64,000 nucleotides of DNA from positions 1,798,001 to 1,862,000 of the forward strand of contig NZ_JAGJBZ010000001.1 in NCBI RefSeq assembly GCF_020010925.1, written 5' to 3'. The notes beneath the pieces were generated by a model. It saw only the letters and a program-made list of their open reading frames with translations. It searched no databases and was not told the DNA's origin. Shown here piece after piece: positions 1-8,584 of the stretch. A program made the translations under genes and the position numbers. Source of the DNA: Streptomyces griseiscabiei. Lineage in GTDB: Bacteria > Actinomycetota > Actinomycetes > Streptomycetales > Streptomycetaceae. Each line of letters opens with the position of its first letter. Positions within the stretch are counted from its first letter, which is position 1.

Positions 1-757
1 CGCGGGAGCCGATCAGGGTGAGGACCGGCAGCAGTCCGGAGCGCAGCGCGTGGTGCAGGAGGACCGTGCGTTCGGCGATGCCCCGGGCGCGGGCGCCCCG
101 TACCGGGTCCTCGGCCAGCGCGTCGCCGACGCCCTGCCGTACGTACAGGGTGAACCAGGGCAGTTGGGAGACGGCGAGCACCCCGGCGGGCAGGACGAGG
201 TGGTGCGCGACCTGCCCGGCCGTGACCTGTTCGGTGGAAGTGTCCGTCAGACCGCCCGCCGGAAGTACGCCCAGTTGGAGCGCGAACAGCCAGACGGCGA
301 GCAGGGCGACCCAGAAGACGGGCGCGGCTTCGAGGGTGTACGCGGCGGAGGTGACGGCCCGGTCGAGCCATCCGCCGGGGCGGCGGGCGGCGAGCACGCC
401 CAGCGTGGTGCCGAGCAGGACGGCGACGGCGAAGGCGACCGCGCACAACAGGGTCGACCAGACGAGGCGTTCGGCGATGACCTGGGCCACCGGCTGGCGC
501 AGCACGCTGGACTCGCCGAGGTCGCCGGTGAGCGCGGACGTCAGCCAGCGCCACCAGCGCACGGCGAACGGCTCGTCCACGCCGAGGTTGGCGCGCAGCC
601 GGTCCAGGGTCTCCTGGTCGGCGCCGAGGGCGGCGGTGCCCGCGTACGCCTTGACGGGGTCGAAGGGGGAGGCGGCGGCGATCGCGAACACGCCGAAGGT
701 GACGACGAGGACGACGGGGACGGCGAACAGGGCACGCCGTCCGGTCAGTCGTGCCAT
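1..757 (-). CDS. ABC transporter permease, DppB/OppB type (3' end cut by window)
   Basis: Inner-membrane permease of a peptide/nickel-type ABC importer. About 252 residues are visible; the C-terminus lies beyond the window edge. The N-terminus has a signal-anchor (LFAVPVVLVVTFGVFAIAAA), followed by a periplasmic stretch, further hydrophobic segments and the EAA-like cytoplasmic loop (GARARGIAERTVLLHHALRS) that contacts the ATPase. The ATG at 757 follows GGGGAG and lies 20 nt after the stop of the binding-protein gene, so the two form one operon. The ATPase genes are presumably just outside the window. The family is clear; the substrate is not. Confidence 0.88.
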   Translation of the reverse strand, partial: MARLTGRRALFAVPVVLVVTFGVFAIAAASPFDPVKAYAGTAALGADQETLDRLRANLGVDEPFAVRWWRWLTSALTGDLGESSVLRQPVAQVIAERLVWSTLLCAVAFAVAVLLGTTLGVLAARRPGGWLDRAVTSAAYTLEAAPVFWVALLAVWLFALQLGVLPAGGLTDTSTEQVTAGQVAHHLVLPAGVLAVSQLPWFTLYVRQGVGDALAEDPVRGARARGIAERTVLLHHALRSGLLPVLTLIGSR

Positions 758-777
758 CGCTCCCCAGGGGAGCCGGG

Positions 778-2364
778 TCACGTCCGTGGCCGCCAGGTCT
801 CGATGTTCCACCAGGGGCCGGACGCGAAGCCGTGTTCGTGCGGTTCGACCTGGGTGGTCAGTCCGTCCCAGCGGTCGGCGAGGACGTAGACGTGGTCGAT
901 GTGGGTGAGGAAGGTGTAGCCGGGGTCCTTCACCAGTTCGCGCTGGAGCGTGTCGTACGCGCTCTTGCGGGCGGCGTCGTCCTGGCTTCGGCGGCCGGTG
1001 TCGAGGGCTTCGTCCACCTTCGGGTTGGCGTAGCGGCCCATGTTGTTGAAGCCGTCGCCGGCGAGGGAGGAGTGCAGCATCGTGTAGAGGCCGAAGTCGG
1101 GGTCGCCGGTGGAGCCGAAGCCGGCGAGGACGGCGGTGTCCTTCATCCTCGGCTCGATCACCTCCCAGGTGGCGCTCTCCACGGTCACGTCGATGCCGGC
1201 CTTCTTGGCGTCGGAGGCGTAGGCGAGGGCGTGGTCCTGGCGGACCTTGTCGCCGGACGGGTAGAGCAGGGTGAAGGCCGCCTTCGTGCCCGCATTGGCG
1301 CGGATGCCGTCCGGGCCGGTCCTCCAGCCCGCCTCGTCCAGGACGCGTGCGGCCTTGCCGAGGTCCTGGGGGCGTTCGATGCCCTTCGCGAACCAGGGGT
1401 CGTCGCCGGGCAGCGGTCCGTACGCCGGGCGGCCGGCGCCGTCGAGGATCTGGTCGACCATGGCCTCGCGGTCCACGGCGGCGTCGAGGGCCCGCCGGAT
1501 CGCGCGGTCGCCGGTGACGTCGTTCCCGGTGGGGAGGGTGACGGTGCGATAGTCGTAGGACTTGGCGTCGTAGGTCTTCCGGTCGCCGTCCTTCGCGAAG
1601 CCGGCGGCGAGATCGGGTGGCAGGATCGCGCCGTCGAGGTCGCCGGAGCGCAGCCGGGTGGCGCGTACGTCGTCGTCCTCGACGATCGCCATGGTGAACT
1701 TCTTCACCTTCGGGGCGCCGCCCCAGTAGTCCGGGTTGGCCTTGAAGGTGAGCTTCTCGCCCCTGCTCCAGGTGGACAGGACGTACGGGCCGGTGCCGAT
1801 CGGCTCGGTGTTGAAGGAGCCGGTGTTGGGGTCCTGCTTCCCCGCGATGTGTGCGGGGACGATCGGCAGGACCGTGCGGCCGGCGAAGGGCGCGTAGGGG
1901 TAGTCGAGGGTGAAGACGACCTTGTCGTCGCCGTCCGCCCGGACCTCCTTGACGGCGTCGAGTTCGCTGCGGGCGGTGTTGTTGGTCTTCGCGTCCAGCA
2001 CGGTCCGGTAGGTGAAGACCACGTCGGCGGAGGTCAGGGGTTCGCCGTCGCTGAACTTGACGTTCTCGCGGAGGGTGTAGGTGTACGTCCGGCCGCCGTC
2101 GGCCACTTGGGGCAGCGCCTTCGCCAGGGCGGGTCTCAGTTCCAGGTCGGCGTCCCGGGCCAGCAGCCCGTCGAAGATCTTCGAGTTGCCGTCCTTGCCG
2201 TAGCCGAGGAGCGGGCTGAGGGTGTCCGGCTCGGACGCCACCCCGATCACGACGGAGTCGGCCGGGCCGCCGCCGTCGGTGCCACCGCCGGGCGCCGAGC
2301 AGGCGGTGGCGCCGAGGGCCACCGCCGCCGCGACGGCGGCACCTCGTATCGGTCGGGACGTCAT
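778..2364 (-). CDS. ABC transporter substrate-binding lipoprotein, family 5 (DppA/OppA-like)
   Basis: Extracytoplasmic solute-binding protein of the SBP_bac_5 family (oligopeptides, nickel or similar), 528 residues. A short signal peptide ends at Cys22 (GATAC), giving a lipid-anchored protein. The body shows family features such as an early SEPDTLSPLL segment, an ADVVFTYRTVLD segment and a late DPDFGLYTMLHSS segment. I chose the ATG at 2364 because it is preceded by GTGAGG and gives a clean lipoprotein signal; an in-frame start at 2403 would add 13 residues and spoil it. It is the first gene of the operon with the DppB-type permease. The ligand cannot be read from sequence. Confidence 0.9.
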   Translation of the reverse strand: MTSRPIRGAAVAAAVALGATACSAPGGGTDGGGPADSVVIGVASEPDTLSPLLGYGKDGNSKIFDGLLARDADLELRPALAKALPQVADGGRTYTYTLRENVKFSDGEPLTSADVVFTYRTVLDAKTNNTARSELDAVKEVRADGDDKVVFTLDYPYAPFAGRTVLPIVPAHIAGKQDPNTGSFNTEPIGTGPYVLSTWSRGEKLTFKANPDYWGGAPKVKKFTMAIVEDDDVRATRLRSGDLDGAILPPDLAAGFAKDGDRKTYDAKSYDYRTVTLPTGNDVTGDRAIRRALDAAVDREAMVDQILDGAGRPAYGPLPGDDPWFAKGIERPQDLGKAARVLDEAGWRTGPDGIRANAGTKAAFTLLYPSGDKVRQDHALAYASDAKKAGIDVTVESATWEVIEPRMKDTAVLAGFGSTGDPDFGLYTMLHSSLAGDGFNNMGRYANPKVDEALDTGRRSQDDAARKSAYDTLQRELVKDPGYTFLTHIDHVYVLADRWDGLTTQVEPHEHGFASGPWWNIETWRPRT

Positions 2365-2505
2365 GAGCCTCACACCCTTGCTGCGCCTGAAGTGCTGTTG
2401 CACATTGATTGCAGGTAAGGGCTACCCCGGCGGGTCGTACATCAGTCCAGCGATGTGACCTGCGGGTTTCGGCTCAGCCGTCGTCGGGCGTACGGCCCGG
2501 GCTCC

Positions 2506-3252
2506 TCAGGTGGTGGTGCCGCTCCGGCGGGACCGGTACCACCACGCGCCCCCGCCGAGCGCGAGCAGGACCACCGCGCCGATGCCGAGGGGGACCGCCA
2601 GGGAGCCGCCGTCGTCGCCGTCGGTGCTGTCCGCCGCGGCCTCCGCCGACGGCGTGGCGGCCTCGGCGCTCTTCTCGGGCGAGGGGGAGGGCGGAGCCGT
2701 CGTGGGGTCCGCCGAGGGGGTGGGGCTCACGACCTCGGCGCCGGGCGCGGCGGCCTTGAGGTCCAGGCGGGGCGCCGGGTGACCGTGGCCGTGGCCGTCG
2801 CCCTCCGCCTCCTCCTCCAGTTCGATCCAGCGGTCCACCTTGCCGTCGCTGTACGACTGGAGGGTCTTGAACACCAGCGACTTCGCGTCGGGCAACTGCC
2901 GTACGGTGACCACGTACTCGACGTCCTCGCCCACCGCGAGTTTGGTGCCGGACACCGTGTAGCCCCGGTCGGTGGGGGCGAACTTCCACCCGTCCGGGCC
3001 CTCCTTGTAGGTGAGGTCGGCGGGGACGAGGCCCTTGGGCAGGATCACCTCCACCTTGGTGATGCCGGCGGAGGCCGACTCCGACTCGGCGGAGAAGGTG
3101 AGGTCGACGTTCTGGTCGAGGGCGCGGGCGCCCTCCGCCTCGACCTCCGCGTGGGCCGCGGCCGGCCCCGCGGTGGCGACGGCGACCGCGAGCGCGGCTG
3201 CGGTGAGAACGCCGAGACGGCGCGAACTGCGTACCAAGGTCGGGCGGTGCAC
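2506..3252 (-). CDS. YcnI-like (DUF1775) copper-associated membrane-anchored protein
   Basis: Secreted, membrane-anchored protein of the DUF1775/YcnI family, which is linked to copper handling in Gram-positive bacteria. A signal peptide ends around AAA|H34, so the mature protein should begin with His, the residue known in this family to ligate Cu(II). The DUF1775 domain spans about residues 34-160, followed by a His/Gly patch (GHGHGHP), a Pro/Ser/Ala-rich linker and a C-terminal membrane helix with an RSRR tail. It starts with GTG and is transcribed away from the cobalt riboswitch. Neither a CopC/CopD partner nor a SCO-like gene is adjacent, so the copper role rests on family alone. Confidence 0.87.
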   Translation of the reverse strand: MHRPTLVRSSRRLGVLTAAALAVAVATAGPAAAHAEVEAEGARALDQNVDLTFSAESESASAGITKVEVILPKGLVPADLTYKEGPDGWKFAPTDRGYTVSGTKLAVGEDVEYVVTVRQLPDAKSLVFKTLQSYSDGKVDRWIELEEEAEGDGHGHGHPAPRLDLKAAAPGAEVVSPTPSADPTTAPPSPSPEKSAEAATPSAEAAADSTDGDDGGSLAVPLGIGAVVLLALGGGAWWYRSRRSGTTT

Positions 3253-3489
3253 TGCGGACTCCCTGTGCCGACGGTGTGAAGGGTGAATTCAAGCGCAGGG
3301 CAGGACCTGTGGCCAAGGGCGACCAGGTGTGCGATCGGTTCCGGCCAACCGCCGCCACCGGGGACGCGCTCGTGCGCGGGGTGGGGACGGTGGGGCGTGC
3401 GCCGTGGTGTGAGCTGTTCCACGGCGCCCGCGCGCCCCTCGTCTCCGCTTGTCAGCGTCCTTATCTGGGCACTACTGTCACCACGCCTT

Positions 3490-3640
3490 GGTGAACGGGA
3501 AATCCGGTGTCATGCCGGTGCGGCCCTCGCCACTGTGATCGGGAAGTCCGGCTCTGGTCCTCACGGACAGCCACTGGGTCCTCGGACCCGGGAAGGCGGA
3601 GCACGGACGGTGGTACCCGTAAGCCAGGAGACCGGCCAAG
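3490..3640 (+). promoter_or_regulatory. Cobalamin (B12) riboswitch upstream of cbiMNQO
   Basis: The leader of the cobalt importer carries the hallmarks of the adenosylcobalamin riboswitch: an early GGGAA...GGTG segment, GCCACTGTGA (3529-3538), a second CCACTGG segment and the terminal AAGCCAGGAGACC (3621-3633). It ends about 45 nt before the cbiM start, so ligand-bound RNA probably blocks translation or causes early termination. Negative control of cobalt uptake by B12 is established for this arrangement; the exact fold here is inferred. Confidence 0.9.
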
Positions 3641-3684
3641 GCGCGTCAACCATCCACGAGGTGCTGGAGAGGGTCTGCTGAGCC

Positions 3685-4404
3685 ATGCACATAGCCGAGG
3701 GTTTCCTTCCTCCGGCGCACGCGATCGCCTGGGGCGTCGCGTCCGCGCCATTCGTCGTCCACGGAGTCCGGGCACTCACCCGTGAGGTCAAGGAGCACCC
3801 CGAGAGCACCCTGCTGCTCGGTGCCTCCGGTGCCTTCACCTTCGTCCTGTCCGCACTGAAGCTGCCTTCGGTCACCGGGAGTTGTTCCCACCCCACCGGC
3901 ACCGGACTCGGCGCCATCCTGTTCCGGCCACCGATCATGGCGGTCCTGGGCACCATCACCCTGCTCTTCCAGGCACTGCTGCTCGCGCACGGCGGGCTGA
4001 CCACGCTCGGCGCCAACGTCTTCTCGATGGCGATCGCCGGCCCCTGGGCGGGGTACGGCATCTACCGGCTGCTGCGGCGGTTCGACGTGCCGCTGATGGT
4101 CACCGTGTTCTTCGGCGCGTTCGTCGCCGACCTGGTCACCTACTGCGTCACCAGCGTGCAGCTGGCGCTCGCGTTCCCCGACCCGAGCAGCGGTTTCCTG
4201 GGCGCGCTCGGCAAGTTCGGCTCCATCTTCGCCGTCACCCAGATCCCGCTGGCGATCAGCGAGGGCCTGCTCACGGTGCTGGTGATGCGGCTGCTGGTGC
4301 AGTCGAGCAAGGGCGAACTGACCCGGCTCGGCGTGCTCCTGACCGGCAAGCGCGACCGCACCGAGACCGCGACCGAGACCGAGACCGGGGCGGTGGCCCG
4401 ATGA
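3685..4404 (+). CDS. cbiM: Energy-coupling factor cobalt transporter, substrate-capture protein CbiM
   Basis: Membrane S-component of the ECF cobalt importer, 239 residues. It begins [10 protein letters not shown]; in this family the N-terminal Met-His is part of the metal site, so the annotated ATG must be the real start. Several hydrophobic helices follow, with the conserved [15 protein letters not shown] segment near residues 112-126. The stop overlaps the cbiN start (ATGA), indicating translational coupling. Control is by the upstream B12 riboswitch. The C-terminal tail contains an unusual Glu-Thr repeat ([10 protein letters not shown]). Confidence 0.95.
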   Translation: MHIAEGFLPPAHAIAWGVASAPFVVHGVRALTREVKEHPESTLLLGASGAFTFVLSALKLPSVTGSCSHPTGTGLGAILFRPPIMAVLGTITLLFQALLLAHGGLTTLGANVFSMAIAGPWAGYGIYRLLRRFDVPLMVTVFFGAFVADLVTYCVTSVQLALAFPDPSSGFLGALGKFGSIFAVTQIPLAISEGLLTVLVMRLLVQSSKGELTRLGVLLTGKRDRTETATETETGAVAR

Positions 4405-4799
4405 ACAAGAAGACGATGAGCAAGAACACGAAGATCAACGCCCTGCTGCTGCTCGTCGTGGCCGCGCTCGCCGTCCTGCCGCTGGCCCTCGGCCTCGGCG
4501 ACCACAAGGAGGAGCCCTTCGCGGGCGCCGACGCCGAGGCGGAGACCGCGATCACGGAGATCGAGCCGGACTACGAGCCGTGGTTCTCGCCGCTGTACGA
4601 GCCGCCGTCCGGTGAGATCGAGTCGGCCCTGTTCGCGCTGCAGGCCGCGCTCGGCGCGGGCGTCCTCGCGTACTACTTCGGCATCCACCGGGGCCGGCGC
4701 CAGGGCGAGGCACGGGCCCTGGCCGGGCTGGCGGGCGCCGGTGACGACAGCTCGACCAGCGGTGCCGGTGCCGGGGAGTCCCCCGCCGGGCGGGTCTGA
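4401..4799 (+). CDS. cbiN: Cobalt transport accessory protein CbiN
   Basis: Small two-helix membrane subunit of the ECF cobalt transporter, 132 residues. One helix lies near residues 11-30 and another near residues 75-95, with an acidic extracytoplasmic loop between them ([15 protein letters not shown], then [20 protein letters not shown]). CbiN assists metal loading of CbiM. It overlaps cbiM by 4 nt. A Ser/Gly/Ala-rich tail follows the second helix. Confidence 0.92.
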   Translation: MNKKTMSKNTKINALLLLVVAALAVLPLALGLGDHKEEPFAGADAEAETAITEIEPDYEPWFSPLYEPPSGEIESALFALQAALGAGVLAYYFGIHRGRRQGEARALAGLAGAGDDSSTSGAGAGESPAGRV

Positions 4800-4805
4800 C
4801 GCCTC

Positions 4806-5561
4806 GTGCTGCCGATCGACGCGGCGGCGCACAGCAGTCGCTGGCGCCGCCGCCATCCCGTGGACAAGGCCGTGCTCGGGCTCGGCCTCACCGTGCTCGC
4901 GATCTCCCTGCCGCCCTGGCCGGGCGCGGCCCTGGTCCTGCTGACCGCGCTCGTGGTGCTGCTGGGCCCGGCCGGGGTGCCGGGGCGCCGGCTGTGGCGG
5001 GCCTACCGGGTGCCGCTGGGTTTCTGTGTGACCGGGGCGCTGCCGCTGCTCGTCCAGGTCGGCGGGCCCGACGGGTTCGTGACCCTGGCCGACGGCGGAC
5101 CGGTCCGCGCCGGGGAACTGCTGCTGCGCACCTCGGCGGCCTCCCTCGGCGTCCTGCTGTTCGCGTTCACCACCCCCATGTCGGACCTGCTGCCGCGCCT
5201 GGTGAAGGCCGGGGTGCCCGCGCCCGTCGTGGACGTGGCACTGGTCACGTACCGGATGAGCTTCCTCCTCCTGGACTCCGTGCGCCGGATCCGGGAGGCG
5301 CAGGCGGCCCGGCTCGGGCACACCACCCGGGCGGCCACCTGGCGTTCGCTCGGCGGACTCGGCGCCACCGCGTTCGTCCGGGCCTTCGACCGGGCGGCTC
5401 GCCTGCAGACGGGACTGGCGGGGCGGGGCTACGACGGCACCCTGCGCGTCCTGGTCCCCGAGGCACGGATCTCCGCCCGCTTCACCACGGCGAGCGTGGC
5501 CCTGCTCGGGGCCGTGGCCGCTCTCACCCTCGTACTGGATTCGTCCTGGAAAGGCCGCTGA
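4806..5561 (+). CDS. cbiQ: ECF cobalt transporter transmembrane T-component CbiQ
   Basis: Membrane coupling subunit of the cobalt importer, 251 residues. It starts with GTG 6 nt after cbiN. Several hydrophobic segments lie in the first half. The cytoplasmic coupling motifs that contact the ATPase appear as RIREAQAARLG (about residues 159-169) and RAARLQTGLAGRGYDG near residues 195-211. It is followed 1 nt later by cbiO, so the four genes form one tight operon. Confidence 0.94.
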   Translation: MLPIDAAAHSSRWRRRHPVDKAVLGLGLTVLAISLPPWPGAALVLLTALVVLLGPAGVPGRRLWRAYRVPLGFCVTGALPLLVQVGGPDGFVTLADGGPVRAGELLLRTSAASLGVLLFAFTTPMSDLLPRLVKAGVPAPVVDVALVTYRMSFLLLDSVRRIREAQAARLGHTTRAATWRSLGGLGATAFVRAFDRAARLQTGLAGRGYDGTLRVLVPEARISARFTTASVALLGAVAALTLVLDSSWKGR

Positions 5562-5562
5562 C

Positions 5563-6405
5563 ATGAGCGAGCCCGTGCTGGTCTCCCTGCGGGGCGCGTC
5601 CTTCGCGTACGAGGACGGGCCGCCCGTGCTCAGCGACCTCGACTTCGCGGTGCCGGAGGGACGCGCGCTCGCCCTGCTGGGCCGCAACGGCAGCGGCAAG
5701 ACGACGCTGATGCGGCTGCTCAGCGGTGGACTGCGGCCCCGGACCGGCGAGTTGGCGGTCGAGGGGCGGGCGGTGACGTACGACCGCAAGGGGCTGACCC
5801 GGCTGCGGACGACGGTGCAGCTGGTGGTGCAGGACCCGGACGACCAGCTGTTCGCGGCGTCCGTGGCGCAGGACGTGTCGTTCGGGCCGCTCAACCTCGG
5901 GCTGTCCGACGCGCAGGTCCGGGCCCGGGTGGACGAGGCGCTCGGCGCCCTCGGGATCGCCGCGCTCGCCGACCGGCCCACCCATCTGCTCTCCTACGGC
6001 CAGCGCAAGCGGACCGCCATCGCGGGCGCGGTCGCGATGCGGCCCCGTGTGCTGATCCTGGACGAGCCGACCGCCGGACTCGACCCCGACGGGCAGGAGC
6101 GGCTCCTCGCCACCCTGGACGGGCTGCGCCGGTCCGGCACCACCGTCGTGATGGCCACCCACGACGTCGACCTCGCCCTGCGCTGGGCCGACGACGCGGC
6201 ACTGCTCACCCCGTCCGGCGCGCGCACCGGCCCGGTGGCCGCCATGCTCGCCCGTACGGATCTCCTCGGGCAGGCGGGACTGCGGCTGCCGTGGGGCATC
6301 GCCGTCGCTCAACACCTGCGGGAACAGGGGCTGTTGGGTGAGGAGGAGGCCGGGCCGCGTACGCCGGAGGAGCTGGCCGCCGTGGCTCAGGTCCGCAGGC
6401 CGTAG
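5563..6405 (+). CDS. cbiO: ECF cobalt transporter ATPase CbiO
   Basis: Cytoplasmic ATPase of the cobalt ECF transporter, 280 residues. Walker A is GRNGSGKTT (residues 40-48), the Q-loop region is VVQDPDDQLF, the signature is LSYGQ and Walker B is VLILDEP followed by TAGLDPDG. Only one ATPase gene is present, as in typical CbiMNQO systems that use a homodimer. Its 3' end overlaps the convergent lactonase gene by 19 nt, an unusually tight tail-to-tail arrangement with no room for a terminator. Confidence 0.95.
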   Translation: MSEPVLVSLRGASFAYEDGPPVLSDLDFAVPEGRALALLGRNGSGKTTLMRLLSGGLRPRTGELAVEGRAVTYDRKGLTRLRTTVQLVVQDPDDQLFAASVAQDVSFGPLNLGLSDAQVRARVDEALGALGIAALADRPTHLLSYGQRKRTAIAGAVAMRPRVLILDEPTAGLDPDGQERLLATLDGLRRSGTTVVMATHDVDLALRWADDAALLTPSGARTGPVAAMLARTDLLGQAGLRLPWGIAVAQHLREQGLLGEEEAGPRTPEELAAVAQVRRP

Positions 6406-7256
6406 ACGCGGACGGCGGTGCCCGCGAAGACCTCGTGCCGTTCGGCCGCGCTCAGTCCGGACGTCAACTCGTGGGCCGTGTCGAGGACGTGGGCGTAGTC
6501 CGCCGCGAGCCGGCAGACGGGCCAGTCGGAGCCGAACATCAGCCGGTCGGGGCCGAAGGCGTCCAGCACGATGTCGGCGTACGGGGCGAGGTCGGCGACG
6601 GACCAGGTCCTCCAGTCCGCCTCGGTGACCAGGCCGGAGAGCTTGCAGAAGGTGTTGGGGAGCGCGGCCAGCTGTCGCAACTCCCCCGCCCACGGCTCCA
6701 GTTCGCCCGAGGCGATGGGCGGCTTGGCCACATGGTCGAGGACGAAGGCGAGTTCGGGGAGCCGGGCCGCCGCCTCCACGGCGGCCGGGAGCTGGTGGGG
6801 TTTGACCAGGAGGTCGTAGCCGAGCCCCGCCCCGGCGACGGCGGACAGACCGCGCAGGACGTCCGGGCGGACCAGCCAGCGGGGGTCGGGTTCGCCCTGC
6901 ACCTGGTGGCGGATGCCCACCAGATGCTCGCCGCCGGGGCCTTCGCGCAGCCCGGCGAGGGTCTCGGCGACATCGGGCGCGGTGAGGTCGGTCCAGCCGA
7001 CGACCCCGGCGACCAGGTCGCTGCCGGCGGCCAGGGCCAGGAACTCGGGGGTCTCCTCGGGCACGGTGATCGTCTGCACCAGGACCGTGGCGGTGACCCC
7101 GGCGGCACGCGCCTCCGGCTCCAGGTCGCCGAGGGCGAAGTCGCGGCGCAGCGGGGCGAGTTCGGGGCCGGTGATCCAGTCCTGGTCGCGGACGGAGAGG
7201 TCCCAGACGTGGTGGTGGGCGTCGACGACGCCCGGGGCCGGGTGGGCGCCGGTCAC
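6387..7256 (-). CDS. Amidohydrolase-2 family sugar lactonase (probable L-fuconolactonase)
   Basis: Metal-dependent amidohydrolase of the L-rhamnono/L-fucono-1,4-lactonase group, 289 residues. The N-terminal metal motif is DAHHHVWD (residues 12-19), and the late FGSDWPVC motif carries the C-terminal metal Asp. By family and context it opens L-fucono-lactone to L-fuconate. The GTG start at 7256 overlaps the TGA of the mutarotase gene (GTGA); a longer in-frame reading upstream would run inside the mutarotase gene and is rejected. It is the last gene of the fucose operon. Confidence 0.9.
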   Translation of the reverse strand: MTGAHPAPGVVDAHHHVWDLSVRDQDWITGPELAPLRRDFALGDLEPEARAAGVTATVLVQTITVPEETPEFLALAAGSDLVAGVVGWTDLTAPDVAETLAGLREGPGGEHLVGIRHQVQGEPDPRWLVRPDVLRGLSAVAGAGLGYDLLVKPHQLPAAVEAAARLPELAFVLDHVAKPPIASGELEPWAGELRQLAALPNTFCKLSGLVTEADWRTWSVADLAPYADIVLDAFGPDRLMFGSDWPVCRLAADYAHVLDTAHELTSGLSAAERHEVFAGTAVRVYGLRT

Positions 7257-7564
7257 AGTTCCCACACCACGGGCAGCCCGGCGTCGGAGCCCTCCGCCGA
7301 GTAGTCGTGGACGACGTCGAGGAGGTCGGCCATCCGGGCCTGCCAGGCGATGTTGACCGGCAGCTTCTCCAGTTCGGCGATCATCGCGGCGTAGTCCTCG
7401 ACCTCCAGCAGATGGAAGAGGTCGGTGCCGCTGCGCCAGATCGTCCACGCGCTCACCCCGGCGGCGCGGATGGCGGTGGTCAGCTCCTCGGGGACCTCCC
7501 GGTGGGCCGCCTCGTACTCCTCGACGCGGTCGGCGCGGACCTTGGTGTGCAGGGCGACCCTCAC
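7253..7564 (-). CDS. L-rhamnose/L-fucose mutarotase (RhaM/DUF718 family)
   Basis: Small cytosolic sugar mutarotase of the RhaM family, 103 residues, the usual length. It begins MRVALHTKVR and carries His/Trp-rich segments (SAWTIWRSG and FHLLEVEDY) like those of characterised rhamnose mutarotases. In this operon it would interconvert the anomers of L-fucose before oxidation at C1. It lies between the aldo-keto reductase and lactonase genes and overlaps the latter by 4 nt. Substrate assignment is contextual. Confidence 0.88.
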   Translation of the reverse strand: MRVALHTKVRADRVEEYEAAHREVPEELTTAIRAAGVSAWTIWRSGTDLFHLLEVEDYAAMIAELEKLPVNIAWQARMADLLDVVHDYSAEGSDAGLPVVWEL

Positions 7565-7591
7565 GACGTCTCCTTCACGACGGCTCCTTCA

Positions 7592-8584
7592 CTACGGCTG
7601 ATTCGGCGGCGGGACGGGGGTGTTCGGGGCGAGCAGGCCCTCCGCGCGCAACTCGTCCCAGAGAGCGGCCGGTACGGGGAGCCGGGACTGCTCCACGGTG
7701 TCGTGGACCTCGGCGGGCGAGCGGGCGCCGGTGAGGACGCTCGCGACGGCCGGGTGACCGAGGGGGAAGCGGAGGGCGGCGGCGCGCAGGGGCACCCCGT
7801 GGCGTTCGGTGACCGCCTTCAGGCGCAGGGCCCGTTCGAGTACGGGTTCCGGGGCGGGCGCGTAGTCATAGGTGGAGCCCGGCCTGGGGTCGGTGAGCAG
7901 GCCGGAGTTGAAGACGCCGCCGATGAGGACACTACGGCCCCGGTCGGTGGCCTCGGGGAGCAGGTCGGCGAGGCCCGTCTGTTCCAGGAGGGTGTAGCGG
8001 CCGGCGAGGAGGACGACGTCGATGTCGGTCTCGCGCAGGAAGCGGGCGGGCAGGGCGGACTGGTTCATGCCGACGCCGATCGCGCCGACGACGCCTTCGC
8101 CGCGCAGCCGTTCGAGTGCCGGGTAGGCCTCGTCGAGGGCCTGTTCGGCGTGGTCGTCGGGGTCGTGGAGGAGGACGACGTCCACCCGGTCGAGGCCGAG
8201 CCGTTCGAGGCTGGCCTCCAGGGAGCGCAGGACGCCGTCGGCGCTGAAGTCCCAGACCCGGAGGTGGGTGGCGGGAACGGCGAAGCCGTCGGCGAGGTCG
8301 TCGCCGTCCCCGTCGGCGGGCACCAGCAGCCGGCCGACCTTGGTGGAGATCGTGTACGACTCCCGGGGGCGGCCCCGGAGCGCGGCGCCGAGGCGGCGTT
8401 CGGAGAGGCCGAGGCCGTAGTGGGGTGCCGTGTCGAAGGTGCGGATCCCGGCGTCCCAGGCGGCGTCCAGCGCGGCGGCGGCCTCCTCGTCCGGCACCGG
8501 GCGGAAGAGGTTGCCGATGCCGGCGGCGCCGTAGGCCAGTTCGGTGACGCGGACGTCGGTGCGGCCGAGGGTCGTGCTCCTCAT
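7592..8584 (-). CDS. Aldo-keto reductase, probable L-fucose (D-threo-aldose) 1-dehydrogenase
   Basis: NAD(P)-dependent aldo-keto reductase, 330 residues. Catalytic Asp51 and Tyr56 are in FDTAPHYGLG and the lysine is in STKVG (Lys82); the His is in LLHDPDD. It resembles the D-threo-aldose/L-fucose dehydrogenase branch, which oxidises C1 of L-fucose to the lactone. The ATG at 8584 overlaps the stop of the SDR gene (ATGA). It sits next to the mutarotase and lactonase genes, the steps directly before and after it in the pathway. Confidence 0.88.
   Translation of the reverse strand: MRSTTLGRTDVRVTELAYGAAGIGNLFRPVPDEEAAAALDAAWDAGIRTFDTAPHYGLGLSERRLGAALRGRPRESYTISTKVGRLLVPADGDGDDLADGFAVPATHLRVWDFSADGVLRSLEASLERLGLDRVDVVLLHDPDDHAEQALDEAYPALERLRGEGVVGAIGVGMNQSALPARFLRETDIDVVLLAGRYTLLEQTGLADLLPEATDRGRSVLIGGVFNSGLLTDPRPGSTYDYAPAPEPVLERALRLKAVTERHGVPLRAAALRFPLGHPAVASVLTGARSPAEVHDTVEQSRLPVPAALWDELRAEGLLAPNTPVPPPNQP

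Noticed and set aside
751..2418. Long plus-strand open frame across the binding-protein gene
   Set aside because: Antisense to a clear SBP_bac_5 lipoprotein. In very GC-rich DNA such shadow frames are expected, and the translation is low-complexity Gly/Val/Ala with no domain.
4140..5981. A minus-strand frame of over 600 codons across cbiM to cbiO
   Set aside because: The opposite strand carries four coupled genes with full motifs; the minus frame has none.
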